From an uncultured Lachnospiraceae bacterium (GTDB taxonomy: Bacteria > Bacillota > Clostridia > Lachnospirales > Lachnospiraceae), in the NCBI GenBank assembly GCA_910587305.1, contig CAJUKV010000011.1, positions 26,770 through 90,769 of the forward strand: a DNA stretch of 64,000 nt. The letters run 5' to 3'. Positions 16,864 through 25,562 of this stretch are shown piece by piece. Within the stretch, counting starts at the first letter, position 1. Every line of letters starts with the position of its first letter. Made by a program: the position numbers and the translations under genes. The notes beneath the pieces are model-generated. The model did no database searches. It was given only the letters and a program-made list of their open reading frames with translations, and was not told the origin of the DNA.

Positions 16864-17811
16864 ATGGCAGCAAATAAAAATGCGGCAAAAATGGATTTTA
16901 AAACAAGATGCCAGATGACAATGAGGGATATGGTGAAGTATCGCTGGCTATACTTCCTGCTGATTCCCGGAATTTTATTTTTTGCAATTTTTAAATACGT
17001 GCCAATGTACGGTCTGAAAATTGCATTTATGGATTATAACCAATATAATCCGGCGGCCAGTCAGTGGGTAGGGTTGGCACAGTTTGTAAAATTATTTTCC
17101 AAACGTTCCTTTTTACCCGTTCTTCGCAACACAATTGTCATCAGTCTGTTAAAGCTGATTATCGGGTTCCCGATTCCGATTATATTAGCGCTTATGATGA
17201 ACGAAATGAGGAGTCTTAAGTTTAAAAAGGTTTCTCAAACCCTCTTATATCTGCCCCACTTTATTTCCTGGGTTATCTTAGCAGGTATTATCATGACGCT
17301 GTTAGACCCGGATAACGGATTGATTACGGAGTGGATTTTAAGGCTTACCGGAGAAAAGGTTATGGTATTAACCAACCAGAAGTGGTTCGTGCCGATGCTG
17401 ATTGTGACAGACATTTATAAGGGCATGGGCTGGGGTACCATTCTATATTTTGCGGCAATCAGCGGTATTGACCCGGTGCTCTATGAGGCGGCGTCCATAG
17501 ACGGGGCCGGCAAGTGGAAACAAATGCTCAATATTACGCTTCCGTCTATCATCCCTACCATAGTCGTGTGTTTTATCATGAACTGCGGTAATATTTTGAA
17601 CGCGGGCTTTGACCAGATCTTTATGTTGTATTCCTCGCACGTATATGATGTGGCGGATATCATTGACACTTATGTTTATCGAATCGGTATTGTCAATGCA
17701 GACTACTCTTTCAGTACGGCTGCAGGTATGTTTAAATCGGTAGTTGCCCTTATCTTAATTGTAACTGTAAACCAGATTGCAAAGAAGACAGGTAACGAAG
17801 GCCTGTATTAA
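16864..17811 (+). CDS. Sugar ABC transporter permease (LplB type)
   Basis: The 315-residue inner-membrane permease has six predicted spans and the EAA loop (YEAASIDGAGKWKQM) that docks an ATPase. It belongs to the LplB/YteP branch for oligosaccharide or polysaccharide fragments. The ATG at 16864 is preferred because GAGGAGAGGAG directly abuts an earlier ATG at 16855. It pairs with the permease at 17960 and the lipoprotein at 19070. No ATPase gene is in the operon. Confidence 0.88.
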   Translation: MAANKNAAKMDFKTRCQMTMRDMVKYRWLYFLLIPGILFFAIFKYVPMYGLKIAFMDYNQYNPAASQWVGLAQFVKLFSKRSFLPVLRNTIVISLLKLIIGFPIPIILALMMNEMRSLKFKKVSQTLLYLPHFISWVILAGIIMTLLDPDNGLITEWILRLTGEKVMVLTNQKWFVPMLIVTDIYKGMGWGTILYFAAISGIDPVLYEAASIDGAGKWKQMLNITLPSIIPTIVVCFIMNCGNILNAGFDQIFMLYSSHVYDVADIIDTYVYRIGIVNADYSFSTAAGMFKSVVALILIVTVNQIAKKTGNEGLY

Positions 17812-17959
17812 AAATTGTGCCTGACGCCCCAATTTGCGGGCAGTGCAAGAACGGAGGTAAAAGTACGCACAAGTTTGTGTCTGCGCTGCATCCACAAACT
17901 TGATATGCGCAAATAAAGCAAAGGTGAACAAAGTTCACCTCGCAGAAATGAGGAGAATA
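17812..17959 (+). promoter_or_regulatory. Leader repeat (compound copy) before second permease
   Basis: It holds a first element (AATTGTGCCTGACGCCCC..., 17812-17845, then GGAGG without a start codon) and a second (17867-17959) with CACAAGTTTGTG, TCTGCGCTGC (17880-17889), CCACAAACTTG, a hairpin AGGTGAAC/GTTCACCT, and CGCAGAAATGAGGAG leading into the ATG at 17960. The second part matches elements before the genes at 47659 and 53743. Confidence 0.75.
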
Positions 17960-18865
17960 ATGAAGACAAAAAAGATAGCGGGTACTACAATCAAACGCGG
18001 CAGGGGTGAGGTTGCTTTTAGTGTATTTAATTATGTATTTTTTGTATTACTTTGTATCATCATGGTGTATCCCTTTTGGCATGTGGTCATGATGTCCTTA
18101 AGCTCTGTGGAAGCGACGGCAAAGGGCGGCGTGTTCCTCTGGCCTAAGGGATTTAACCTGGATACCTACATAAAGGTATTCAAAGACCCTTCCATTTGGA
18201 GCGGTTATTTCACCACAGTTATGGTAACGCTGGCAGGAACATTTCTGGGGACTTTGTTTACGGCTACGACGGCATACCCTCTTTCCAAAAAAGATTTACC
18301 TTTTGGAAAGACAATGCTTTTCCTGGTACTGTTTACGATGCTTTTCTCCGGAGGTATGATTCCCGGATACTTGCTTATGAAAAACCTGAATCTGATTGAC
18401 AATCGTTTGTCGCTTGTTTTGCCGGGACTTATCAGCGCTTACAACGTTATTATCATGAAAAGCTTTTTCCAGTCCATTCCGGAAAGTCTGGAAGAATCGG
18501 CGAAGATTGACGGGGCCACGGAGGTTACGATTTTCTGGAAAATTGTTCTGCCTCTGTCCAAGGCAACCGTTGCGACCATCGCATTGTTTACGGCAGTTGG
18601 CTATTGGAACGATTATTTTTCAACGGTACTTTACATCAATACCAAGGAGAGATGGGCTTTGCAGGCGGTGCTGCGTTATATGCTGACAAACACCAATCAG
18701 GCCATGCAGTCCGCAGGCGTAACCGTGGCGGCGGCTACGAATGTTACGGCGGCAACCATTAAAGCAGCCTCGGTGGTGGTGGCGACGGTTCCCATTTTAT
18801 GCGTATACCCATTTGTTCAGAAATACTTTGTAAAAGGCGTAATGATCGGCGGCGTAAAGGGCTAA
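17960..18865 (+). CDS. Carbohydrate ABC transporter permease (LplC type)
   Basis: The 301-residue permease has six predicted spans and the EAA motif (EESAKIDGATEVTIFWKIVL). It should form a heterodimer with the permease at 16864. The ATG at 17960 follows ATGAGGAGAATA, which is the end of a repeated leader element; the longer frame from 17900 lies inside that element and is not credible. Confidence 0.88.
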   Translation: MKTKKIAGTTIKRGRGEVAFSVFNYVFFVLLCIIMVYPFWHVVMMSLSSVEATAKGGVFLWPKGFNLDTYIKVFKDPSIWSGYFTTVMVTLAGTFLGTLFTATTAYPLSKKDLPFGKTMLFLVLFTMLFSGGMIPGYLLMKNLNLIDNRLSLVLPGLISAYNVIIMKSFFQSIPESLEESAKIDGATEVTIFWKIVLPLSKATVATIALFTAVGYWNDYFSTVLYINTKERWALQAVLRYMLTNTNQAMQSAGVTVAAATNVTAATIKAASVVVATVPILCVYPFVQKYFVKGVMIGGVKG

Positions 18866-18880
18866 TAGGCTAAGTGACGC

Positions 18881-19012
18881 CTTGAAAAGATAATTAACCT
18901 TGCGTCACCGCGTTTTCGCTCTATAAAAACGCAGCAGACGCTGGGCTCAAAAAAACATCGCCAAGCGCTGGCGTTTTTATAAGAGTTCCTTAAGGTTAAT
19001 TATCTTTTCAAG
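18881..19012. repeat. Large hairpin repeat, copy 3 (inverted orientation)
   Basis: The 21-base arm at 18881-18901 (CTTGAAAAGATAATTAACCT...) is exactly complementary to 18992-19012. The core carries the reverse complement of the shared 20-mer at 18922-18941. GTGACGC (18874-18880) and GCGTCAC (18902-18908) flank the left arm and could pair instead. It lies between the permease and the binding-protein gene. Confidence 0.85.
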
Positions 19013-19069
19013 ACTGATGTTCTATCCCGCTTATGAATTAGAAAATATTTTTAGGAAAGGAAGGAAACT

Positions 19070-20689
19070 ATGAAAAAGAAATTATTGACACTCTTGTTGA
19101 CAGGAATGATGGCGGTCGGTATGCTGGCAGGCTGCGGAGGCGGCGGTAAGAGCGGCGGCGCTTCGGCTGCAGCCGGGGAGGCGGCGCCTCTTGCGGAGGA
19201 AAAAATTGATGTGCTAAATCAGTCGGAGACAATGCGGATGGCGGTTGTCTGCCTGCAGGGCTATACACAGCCCGACAGTGAGTTTGAGCACTGGATGGAA
19301 GAACGCTACAATCTGGACGTTCAGGTGATTGCGCTTCCCGGCTGGTCCGATGCGACGGCAAAAATTACGCTGCTGATGGCGGACGAGACGCAAAGGCCGG
19401 ATATTATCTGGTGGTGGAACATGGAAAAAGATTTTACCGACTGGGTAAATGCAGGGCTTTTGGTGGATGTATCGGCCTATATGGACAGATATACCAACAT
19501 GCGTGATTATTACAACAGTATTGACCCGGGCATCCTGTTTTATGCGTCTGAAGAAAATGGTTCCGTATACAGAATACCGGGCGATATAGCGGAGCCCGCA
19601 TGTGAAACCTTGTGGATCAGGCAAGACTGGCTTGACAATCTGAATCTGGAGACGCCAAAGACATTGGATGAGCTGGAAGAAGTCATGTATGCCTTTACCA
19701 GTGATGATCCTGATGGAAATGGTATAGATGATACCTATGGACTTGGCGGAGACGGTTATGATATCAGAAGCTTCTGGCCCTGGATTCAGGGATGCGGCGA
19801 CGGGCTTGGCCGTGATACCTTTATAAAGCTGGAGGACGGTTCCTACGCTTACGGGCCTGTTTCGGAAGACGCAAAGAACTGGTTGGGCAGAGTGCATAAA
19901 TTGTATGCGGACGGTGTGATTACGCCTAATATTGTTACGGATACGGACCGCGATGAGGAGATGGCAAACGGCGGATTTGGCGTAACATACAGCTGGGTTA
20001 TTTACAACAATCCGAGCAACGGTACAATGAAATCCTTCTATTCGACCAATCCGGATGCAAAATGGGTGCCCATTGATATGGTGGCAGGAGATAATGGAAA
20101 TCCTCAGGATGAGCCCGCATCTATCGGGGCATGGTGTTACTTTGGCATTACCAATGTTTGTTCCGACCCGGAACGTGCTTATGCAATCTGGGACGACATG
20201 GCAACACCTGAAAATTATATCCACAGACGTTTTGGCGTAGAGGGCAGAGACTATATTGACAATGGCGATGGTACTTATGAGATCATTCATTCCGGTGACG
20301 GACCGGAAAACACGGAGCAGGGGCTTGGCATTAAGCTGTTCCAGGATCTTTTTTCCAGAAAGGATGAGTGTAATATTGAAAACAGTGAGGAAACAGCAGC
20401 ACTGTTTGAGAAGGTAAAAGAAAACAGCCGCGAGGCATATACCCATACAATTGAAAAGAAAAATCCTGCTAAATATGAGGTAAACAATGAATTGGGAACG
20501 GACCTTGGCGACATTGTAAAAGAATATATGTGGGGCGTAATCAGTGGAAGCAAATCATTAGATGACTGGGACAGTTATGTGGAGGAAGTCAATGAGGCCG
20601 GTCTTCAGGATATTCTTGATGAGCTTAGCGAGCTTCACGGAGCACAGATGAAGCAATACGAGGAATATATGGCGGCACAGGGAAAATAA
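19070..20689 (+). CDS. Sugar ABC transporter substrate-binding lipoprotein
   Basis: The 539-residue protein begins with a lipoprotein signal (MKKKLLTLLLTGMMAVGM then LAGC, Cys23), a Gly-rich linker, and an extracellular solute-binding domain of the large LplA/YtcQ type. It should capture an oligosaccharide outside the membrane and pass it to the two permeases upstream. The alpha-galactosidase that follows suggests a galactose-containing ligand, but specificity cannot be read from the sequence. A hairpin at 20699-20740 follows. Confidence 0.9.
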   Translation: MKKKLLTLLLTGMMAVGMLAGCGGGGKSGGASAAAGEAAPLAEEKIDVLNQSETMRMAVVCLQGYTQPDSEFEHWMEERYNLDVQVIALPGWSDATAKITLLMADETQRPDIIWWWNMEKDFTDWVNAGLLVDVSAYMDRYTNMRDYYNSIDPGILFYASEENGSVYRIPGDIAEPACETLWIRQDWLDNLNLETPKTLDELEEVMYAFTSDDPDGNGIDDTYGLGGDGYDIRSFWPWIQGCGDGLGRDTFIKLEDGSYAYGPVSEDAKNWLGRVHKLYADGVITPNIVTDTDRDEEMANGGFGVTYSWVIYNNPSNGTMKSFYSTNPDAKWVPIDMVAGDNGNPQDEPASIGAWCYFGITNVCSDPERAYAIWDDMATPENYIHRRFGVEGRDYIDNGDGTYEIIHSGDGPENTEQGLGIKLFQDLFSRKDECNIENSEETAALFEKVKENSREAYTHTIEKKNPAKYEVNNELGTDLGDIVKEYMWGVISGSKSLDDWDSYVEEVNEAGLQDILDELSELHGAQMKQYEEYMAAQGK

Positions 20690-20698
20690 ACTATGAAA

Positions 20699-20740
20699 AA
20701 AGCCCTACGGAGATAAATAAATTGTCTGCCGTAGGGCTTT
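20699..20740 (+). terminator. Terminator-like hairpin
   Basis: AAAGCCCTACGG (20699-20710) pairs with CCGTAGGGCTTT (20729-20740). The T-run is short, so partial read-through into the alpha-galactosidase gene is likely. Confidence 0.65.
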
Positions 20741-20784
20741 GATTTTCCACAAACCAATTTGAAAAGAAAGGCAAAAAGATTTAA

Positions 20785-22974
20785 ATGGGAATCAAATATT
20801 TTGAAAAAGAAAGAATATTTAAGCTGGATACGCAGTGTACCAGTTATTTCATCGGAGTTGTAGATGAAGAAAAGTTTTTAGGACATGTTTATTACGGGAA
20901 AAGGCTCTCGGAGCACAAGCTAAATTATCTTTTGCGGGTAGACGAACCGCCCTTTGTTCCCTCAAAAAATGAAAGGGAAAGGGTATCTTTTCTGGATGCT
21001 TTTGCCATGGAGTATCCTACCCATGGAGTTGGGGATTACAGGGAGGCGGCCCTGAGAGTAAGAACGAAGGAGGGCTATCATGCCTGCAGTCTGCATTATG
21101 TGTCTCACGAAATTTTTGAGGGAAAGAAAAAAATACCGGGGCTTCCTACCTCTTTTGCAGAGGAATCGGAGTGTAGTACGCTGGAAATTGTGTGTCAGGA
21201 TAGCCTTTTAAATTTAAAAGTAACTTTAAGCTACAGTGTGTTTGAGAATGAAGATGTGATAACAAGACACGTGGTTGTGGCAAACGGCGGAAAGGATATA
21301 ATTCGTATTGAAAAAGCTGCGTCCATGTCTCTGGATATGGATAATCGTGATTTTGAAATGCTTACGCTTCATGGTTCCTGGGCCAGGGAACGTCATAAGC
21401 AGAGAAGAAAGTTAGGGGCAGGCTATCAGGGAATATCTTCCGGAAGGGGGGAATCAAGTCATCAGAATCATCCTTTCATGGCGCTTTTGACCGGGAGCTG
21501 TACCCAAGAACAGGGGGAAGTTTACGGTGTGCAGATGATGTATTCCGGGAACTTTGATATACAGGCGGAAGTCAGTCAGTTTAATTCGGTACGCTGGCAG
21601 GCCGGAATAGGAACAAATGATTTTTGCTGGGTGCTTGGGCCGGAGGAGAGATTTTATACACCGGAGGCGCTGCTTACTTATTCGGATGAAGGAATTGACA
21701 AGATGACGGCTAATTACCACGCGTTTATCAAAAACCATGTAATACGTGGTAAATACAAAGATAAGAAAAGACCGATTTTAATCAACAACTGGGAGGCGAC
21801 TTATTTTGAGTTTGATACGGAGAAGCTTTTATCCATTGCCAGAGAGGCGGCAGGTCTGGGCATTGAAATGCTGGTGTTGGATGACGGCTGGTTTGGAAAA
21901 CGGAATTGGGATGATTCTTCTCTTGGAGATTGGCAGGTAAATAAAGAAAAGCTTCCCGAAGGGCTTTCATACCTTGCCAGGGAGATCAATAAGCTTGGCA
22001 TGAAATTTGGTATCTGGTTTGAACCGGAAATGGTTTCTCCCGACTCCAATCTCTATCGGGAACATCCGGACTGGGCAATTGCGGTGCCGGGCAGAGCGCC
22101 GGGGATGGCAAGATCTCAGTATGTGCTGGATTTTTCCAGAAAGGAAGTGGTGGATCATATCTGGAAACAAATGGAGACGGTGCTAAGAAGCGCCAATGTC
22201 GAGTATGTAAAATGGGATATGAACCGCCCCTTAAGCGATCTTGGCAGCGCGGCCTTGCCATGCGAAAAGCAGGGAGAACTGGTTCACCGCTATATGTTAG
22301 GCGTTTATGAGCTGCAGGAAAGACTGGTGTCAAATTTTCCGGATGTGCTTTTGGAAAATTGTTCCAGTGGAGGCGCGCGGTTTGATACAGGTATGCTTTA
22401 TTACAGCCCCCAAATCTGGTGTTCGGATGACACCGATGCAATAGAGCGGCTGGCAATTCAGGAAGGAACCGCAATGATTTATCCTCTTTCCACCATAGGG
22501 GCGCATGTCAGCGACTGCCCTAACCATGCGGTGGGGAGAATAACGCCTTTTGAGACGAGAGGGTATGTTGCCCTTGCGGGAACTTTTGGCTATGAGCTGG
22601 ATGTGACGAAAATCCCGGAAAAGGACAGACAAATGATTCCTGAGCAGGTTGCGCTTTATCATAAATACAATGATTTGGTGAGAAATGGGGATTATTACCG
22701 TCTTAAATCCGCACAGGATAACCATTTGTTTGACTGCTGGCAGGTAGTGTCAAAAGATAAAAGGGAAAGTCTGGTGACATGGATACAGGTACTAGGGGGG
22801 CCAGGCAGGCGCAGCGGTTTTGTGAGGCTGAAAGGGCTTGCACCGGATAAGCGTTACCGCATAGAGGGCGGGAATATGGCCTTAAGCGGAGATGCGCTGA
22901 TGCATGCTGGAATTTGTATGCCGGTTATGTCAGGGGACTTTGTAGGGAAACTGATACACCTTATACAGGAATAA
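20785..22974 (+). CDS. GH36 alpha-galactosidase
   Basis: The 729-residue enzyme matches bacterial GH36: N-terminal beta-sandwich, a (beta/alpha)8 domain with LVLDDGWFGKRNWD and GIWFEPEMVSPDS, nucleophile Asp478 in VKWDMNRP, acid/base Asp548 in WCSDDTDAI, and a C-terminal beta domain. It removes alpha-1,6-galactose from raffinose-type sugars or galactomannan fragments in the cytoplasm (no signal peptide). It fits with the galactoside importer upstream, and with the mannan genes at the window start. Confidence 0.96.
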   Translation: MGIKYFEKERIFKLDTQCTSYFIGVVDEEKFLGHVYYGKRLSEHKLNYLLRVDEPPFVPSKNERERVSFLDAFAMEYPTHGVGDYREAALRVRTKEGYHACSLHYVSHEIFEGKKKIPGLPTSFAEESECSTLEIVCQDSLLNLKVTLSYSVFENEDVITRHVVVANGGKDIIRIEKAASMSLDMDNRDFEMLTLHGSWARERHKQRRKLGAGYQGISSGRGESSHQNHPFMALLTGSCTQEQGEVYGVQMMYSGNFDIQAEVSQFNSVRWQAGIGTNDFCWVLGPEERFYTPEALLTYSDEGIDKMTANYHAFIKNHVIRGKYKDKKRPILINNWEATYFEFDTEKLLSIAREAAGLGIEMLVLDDGWFGKRNWDDSSLGDWQVNKEKLPEGLSYLAREINKLGMKFGIWFEPEMVSPDSNLYREHPDWAIAVPGRAPGMARSQYVLDFSRKEVVDHIWKQMETVLRSANVEYVKWDMNRPLSDLGSAALPCEKQGELVHRYMLGVYELQERLVSNFPDVLLENCSSGGARFDTGMLYYSPQIWCSDDTDAIERLAIQEGTAMIYPLSTIGAHVSDCPNHAVGRITPFETRGYVALAGTFGYELDVTKIPEKDRQMIPEQVALYHKYNDLVRNGDYYRLKSAQDNHLFDCWQVVSKDKRESLVTWIQVLGGPGRRSGFVRLKGLAPDKRYRIEGGNMALSGDALMHAGICMPVMSGDFVGKLIHLIQE

Positions 22975-23081
22975 AAACGTCCTTGCCCGATTTCCGTTTA
23001 AAAAACTTTAGTCATAGAAGCGGCTTTTAAGTCATAAACTGATAATAAGTTATGTGTAATGGGCGGTTTTTGCCTGAGGCT

Positions 23082-23690
23082 TCAGGTTTCGGTTTCCTTT
23101 AAAATAGATACAATATGGCCGGAAAGGCTTGTGTTTAAGCTCTCGGCAACGGGAATCAGGGAAGCAATTTTTTCCGGCTTGCCCATTTGATGGTAAATAG
23201 TGGAAAGCAGCTTATAGGTGGCGGTGATATCGGTGTGGGTTTCTACTGCAAACTCCAGGATCCGGCATGCTTCGTCCATATAACCTTTTTCGTAAAGAGC
23301 CTGGGCCCAGTTTTGAAGAGTTCGGACAAGAATGGTGTAGCTTTGGTCATAGCGGGACAAAAGGGTGATATTGGGAGCGCCATACATCAATTTTAAATCC
23401 GTGTTGCTGATGCCGGTAAAATTGACAATGGGGGATTTGGAAAGCTCGCAAAGCGTATTATGATATTCGGCGATAACAGGGTCCTCCTTCAAAAGCTCCA
23501 TAGGAAGAAGGTCAAAGGGGATCCGGATATAGTCAAGGTCATCTAAGGGTTTCCGGCGCGTGCTGTTGGCTTCGGCCTCCCTTTGCCAGAACATTTCATT
23601 GGATTTTTCCTGGGCGTTCCGGTTTTTTTTGATTTCATAAAGCAGCCAGAGGCAGAATACGATAAAACTTGCAAAAAAGGGGAATTTCAT
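23082..23690 (-). CDS. Membrane-anchored TPR-like protein of unknown function
   Basis: The 202-residue protein starts with one hydrophobic span (residues 4-16, FFASFIVFCLWLLY) followed by a basic stretch, then helical repeats resembling TPRs (WAQALYEKGYMDEACRILEFAVETH and TYKLLSTIYHQMGKPEKI). The ATG at 23690 follows GAAAGGATATTATAT; a much longer open frame upstream runs through the neighbouring intergenic DNA and small gene and is rejected. It is convergent with the alpha-galactosidase gene and divergent from the small peptide at 23751. No function is proposed. Confidence 0.7.
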   Translation of the reverse strand: MKFPFFASFIVFCLWLLYEIKKNRNAQEKSNEMFWQREAEANSTRRKPLDDLDYIRIPFDLLPMELLKEDPVIAEYHNTLCELSKSPIVNFTGISNTDLKLMYGAPNITLLSRYDQSYTILVRTLQNWAQALYEKGYMDEACRILEFAVETHTDITATYKLLSTIYHQMGKPEKIASLIPVAESLNTSLSGHIVSILKETET

Positions 23691-23750
23691 ATATAATATC
23701 CTTTCAAAGAATATATAATTTTTGGGTAAAGAAAGGGGCATATTTTTCAA

Positions 23751-23858
23751 ATGTTCAATTTCTATAATAAAAAAAGTAAAAAAGTCGTATCGTCTATTAT
23801 TATTATATTGCTGATACTTGCTATGGTAGTTCCAACTATAGCATCTTTTTTGCATTAA
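23751..23858 (+). CDS. 35-residue single-span membrane peptide
   Basis: The frame begins MFNFYNKKSKKVVSS, then a hydrophobic segment IIIILLILAMVVPTIASF, and ends LH-stop. A GAAAGGGG lies 12 bases before the ATG. A Lys-rich head followed by one span and the LAMVVPT motif is a layout seen in small Firmicutes membrane peptides, such as the Prli42 group, but identity is uncertain. It lies between divergent genes and 43 bases before the VanW-type gene, with which it may be cotranscribed. Confidence 0.6.
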   Translation: MFNFYNKKSKKVVSSIIIILLILAMVVPTIASFLH

Positions 23859-23901
23859 ATCAATGAAAAGGTAATACCAGAGTAAGGGGAATGAAGAGAA
23901 T

Positions 23902-25500
23902 ATGAAAAGACTTTTCAAAGGAGCTATCTGTTTTTTAACTGCATTTTTGGCGCTTGGCAGCGTCAAAATGGAGGTAAAGGCCGAGGAAGAAAACCGTATA
24001 TTGACGGGAGTTTATGTGGAGGATATGTCCCTTTCAGGCATGACGGAGTCAGAAGCCCGCACTATGGTAGAAGACTATGTGGACAGTGTATGCGGCATGA
24101 TGATTACGCTGGTTGCTGTGGATGGAAACGAGGTGCAGATCACTCCGGATGATTTGGGCGTTTATTGGAGCAATCAGGATATTATAAAAGAAGCCGCAGG
24201 GATTGGTTTAAGCGGCAACGTGGTACAGCGCTATAAGGCCGCAAAAGATTTGCAGTTTCAAAATAAAGTATTCGATCTGGAATTTGGCGTAGATGAAAAT
24301 CTGGTCAGACAGATTTTGTCGGAGCAATGCTCCGTGTATAACCTGGAAGCCATCAATGCCACTCTTTTAAGAGAAGGAGATCATTTTGTGATTAATGAGG
24401 GGCAGACAGGGCAGGTAGTGGATGAGGACGCCTCTGTGGAACTGATTTGCGATTTCTTTCTCCACGATTGGAACAGGGATGACGCTTCTGTGGATTTGGT
24501 GATCAAAGTGGATGAAGCAAAGGGAACGGAGGAGGATCTTGCCAAGGTGAAGGATGTTCTCGGCACGTTTACAACCAGCTTTAGCACCTCAGGGCCGTCT
24601 AGAAGCGCAAATGTCCGCAATGGCTGTGCGCTGATTAACGGGACTACTTTATATCCGGGAGATGAATTTTCTACTTATGAGGCGGTTTCCCCCTTTTCCC
24701 AGGCAAACGGATATTATATGGCCGGTTCTTATTTGAACGGCCAGGTGGTAGACAGCTTAGGCGGTGGAATCTGCCAGGTTTCCACTACGCTTTATAATGC
24801 GGTGCTTTTATCAGAGCTGGAGGTTACGGAAAGACATAACCATTCCATGATTGTTACATATGTGGACCCTTCCGCAGACGCGGCAATTGCAGAATCCGCA
24901 GGAAAAGATTTCAAGTTCATTAACAATACGGATGCGCCTATTTATATTGAGGGCGTCACCACAGACGATAAGCATATTACTTTTACAATATACGGGTTGG
25001 AAAGCAGGGACAGCGGGCACCAGGTAAGATACGAAAGCGAAGTGGTCAGCAAGACATATCCCGATACGGAGGTTATTTATACAAACGCATCCCTCCCTAT
25101 CGGCTCTGTTTCCGTGCAGTCCGCACATATAGGCTACAAGGCAAACCTCTGGAAAGTAGTTACGGAAAATGGGACGGAGGTGAGCCGGGAAATGATCAAT
25201 TCCAGCTCCTATAAAGTAACGCCAAGGACGGCCACCGTAGGCGTAAATACGGCTGATCCGGCAGCATACGAACAAATCATGGCAGCCATTGCCACCAATA
25301 ATATAGATCATGTCCGAAATGTTGCTACGGCTCTTGCCGCTGGCGCCGCTCCACCTGCGGAAGGGGCGCCGGCTGAGGGAGCGCCTGTCCCGGCAGAAGG
25401 GATACCGACAGAAGGGACACCTGCGGGGGAAGCGCCTGCACCGGCTGCCCCCGAACAAGCGCCGGTGGAAGCGGCTCCGGAGCAGGAACCGGCACAGTAA
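23902..25500 (+). CDS. VanW-family secreted/anchored protein
   Basis: The 532-residue protein has an N-terminal signal or anchor (LFKGAICFLTAFLALGS), a peptidoglycan-binding-4-like repeat (about 35-215), a VanW domain (about 215-350, with GDEFSTYEAVSPF and SLGGGICQVSTTLYNA), a beta-rich domain to about 450 and a Pro/Ala/Glu-rich tail of about 60 residues. It probably acts at the cell wall; the molecular role of VanW domains is not settled. The tail could span or contact the wall. Confidence 0.85.
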   Translation: MKRLFKGAICFLTAFLALGSVKMEVKAEEENRILTGVYVEDMSLSGMTESEARTMVEDYVDSVCGMMITLVAVDGNEVQITPDDLGVYWSNQDIIKEAAGIGLSGNVVQRYKAAKDLQFQNKVFDLEFGVDENLVRQILSEQCSVYNLEAINATLLREGDHFVINEGQTGQVVDEDASVELICDFFLHDWNRDDASVDLVIKVDEAKGTEEDLAKVKDVLGTFTTSFSTSGPSRSANVRNGCALINGTTLYPGDEFSTYEAVSPFSQANGYYMAGSYLNGQVVDSLGGGICQVSTTLYNAVLLSELEVTERHNHSMIVTYVDPSADAAIAESAGKDFKFINNTDAPIYIEGVTTDDKHITFTIYGLESRDSGHQVRYESEVVSKTYPDTEVIYTNASLPIGSVSVQSAHIGYKANLWKVVTENGTEVSREMINSSSYKVTPRTATVGVNTADPAAYEQIMAAIATNNIDHVRNVATALAAGAAPPAEGAPAEGAPVPAEGIPTEGTPAGEAPAPAAPEQAPVEAAPEQEPAQ

Positions 25501-25562
25501 GCAGCCGGCAGGCAAAAGATATCGGGCTTGGTAGGTCTCCTTATCTTAGAAAAGGAGCGGCA

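Noticed and set aside
19214..20446. Long open frame opposite the binding-protein gene (410 residues, minus strand)
   Set aside because: It mirrors a strongly supported lipoprotein gene; the composition is odd (Cys, His and Ile rich) and there is no start signal or family resemblance.
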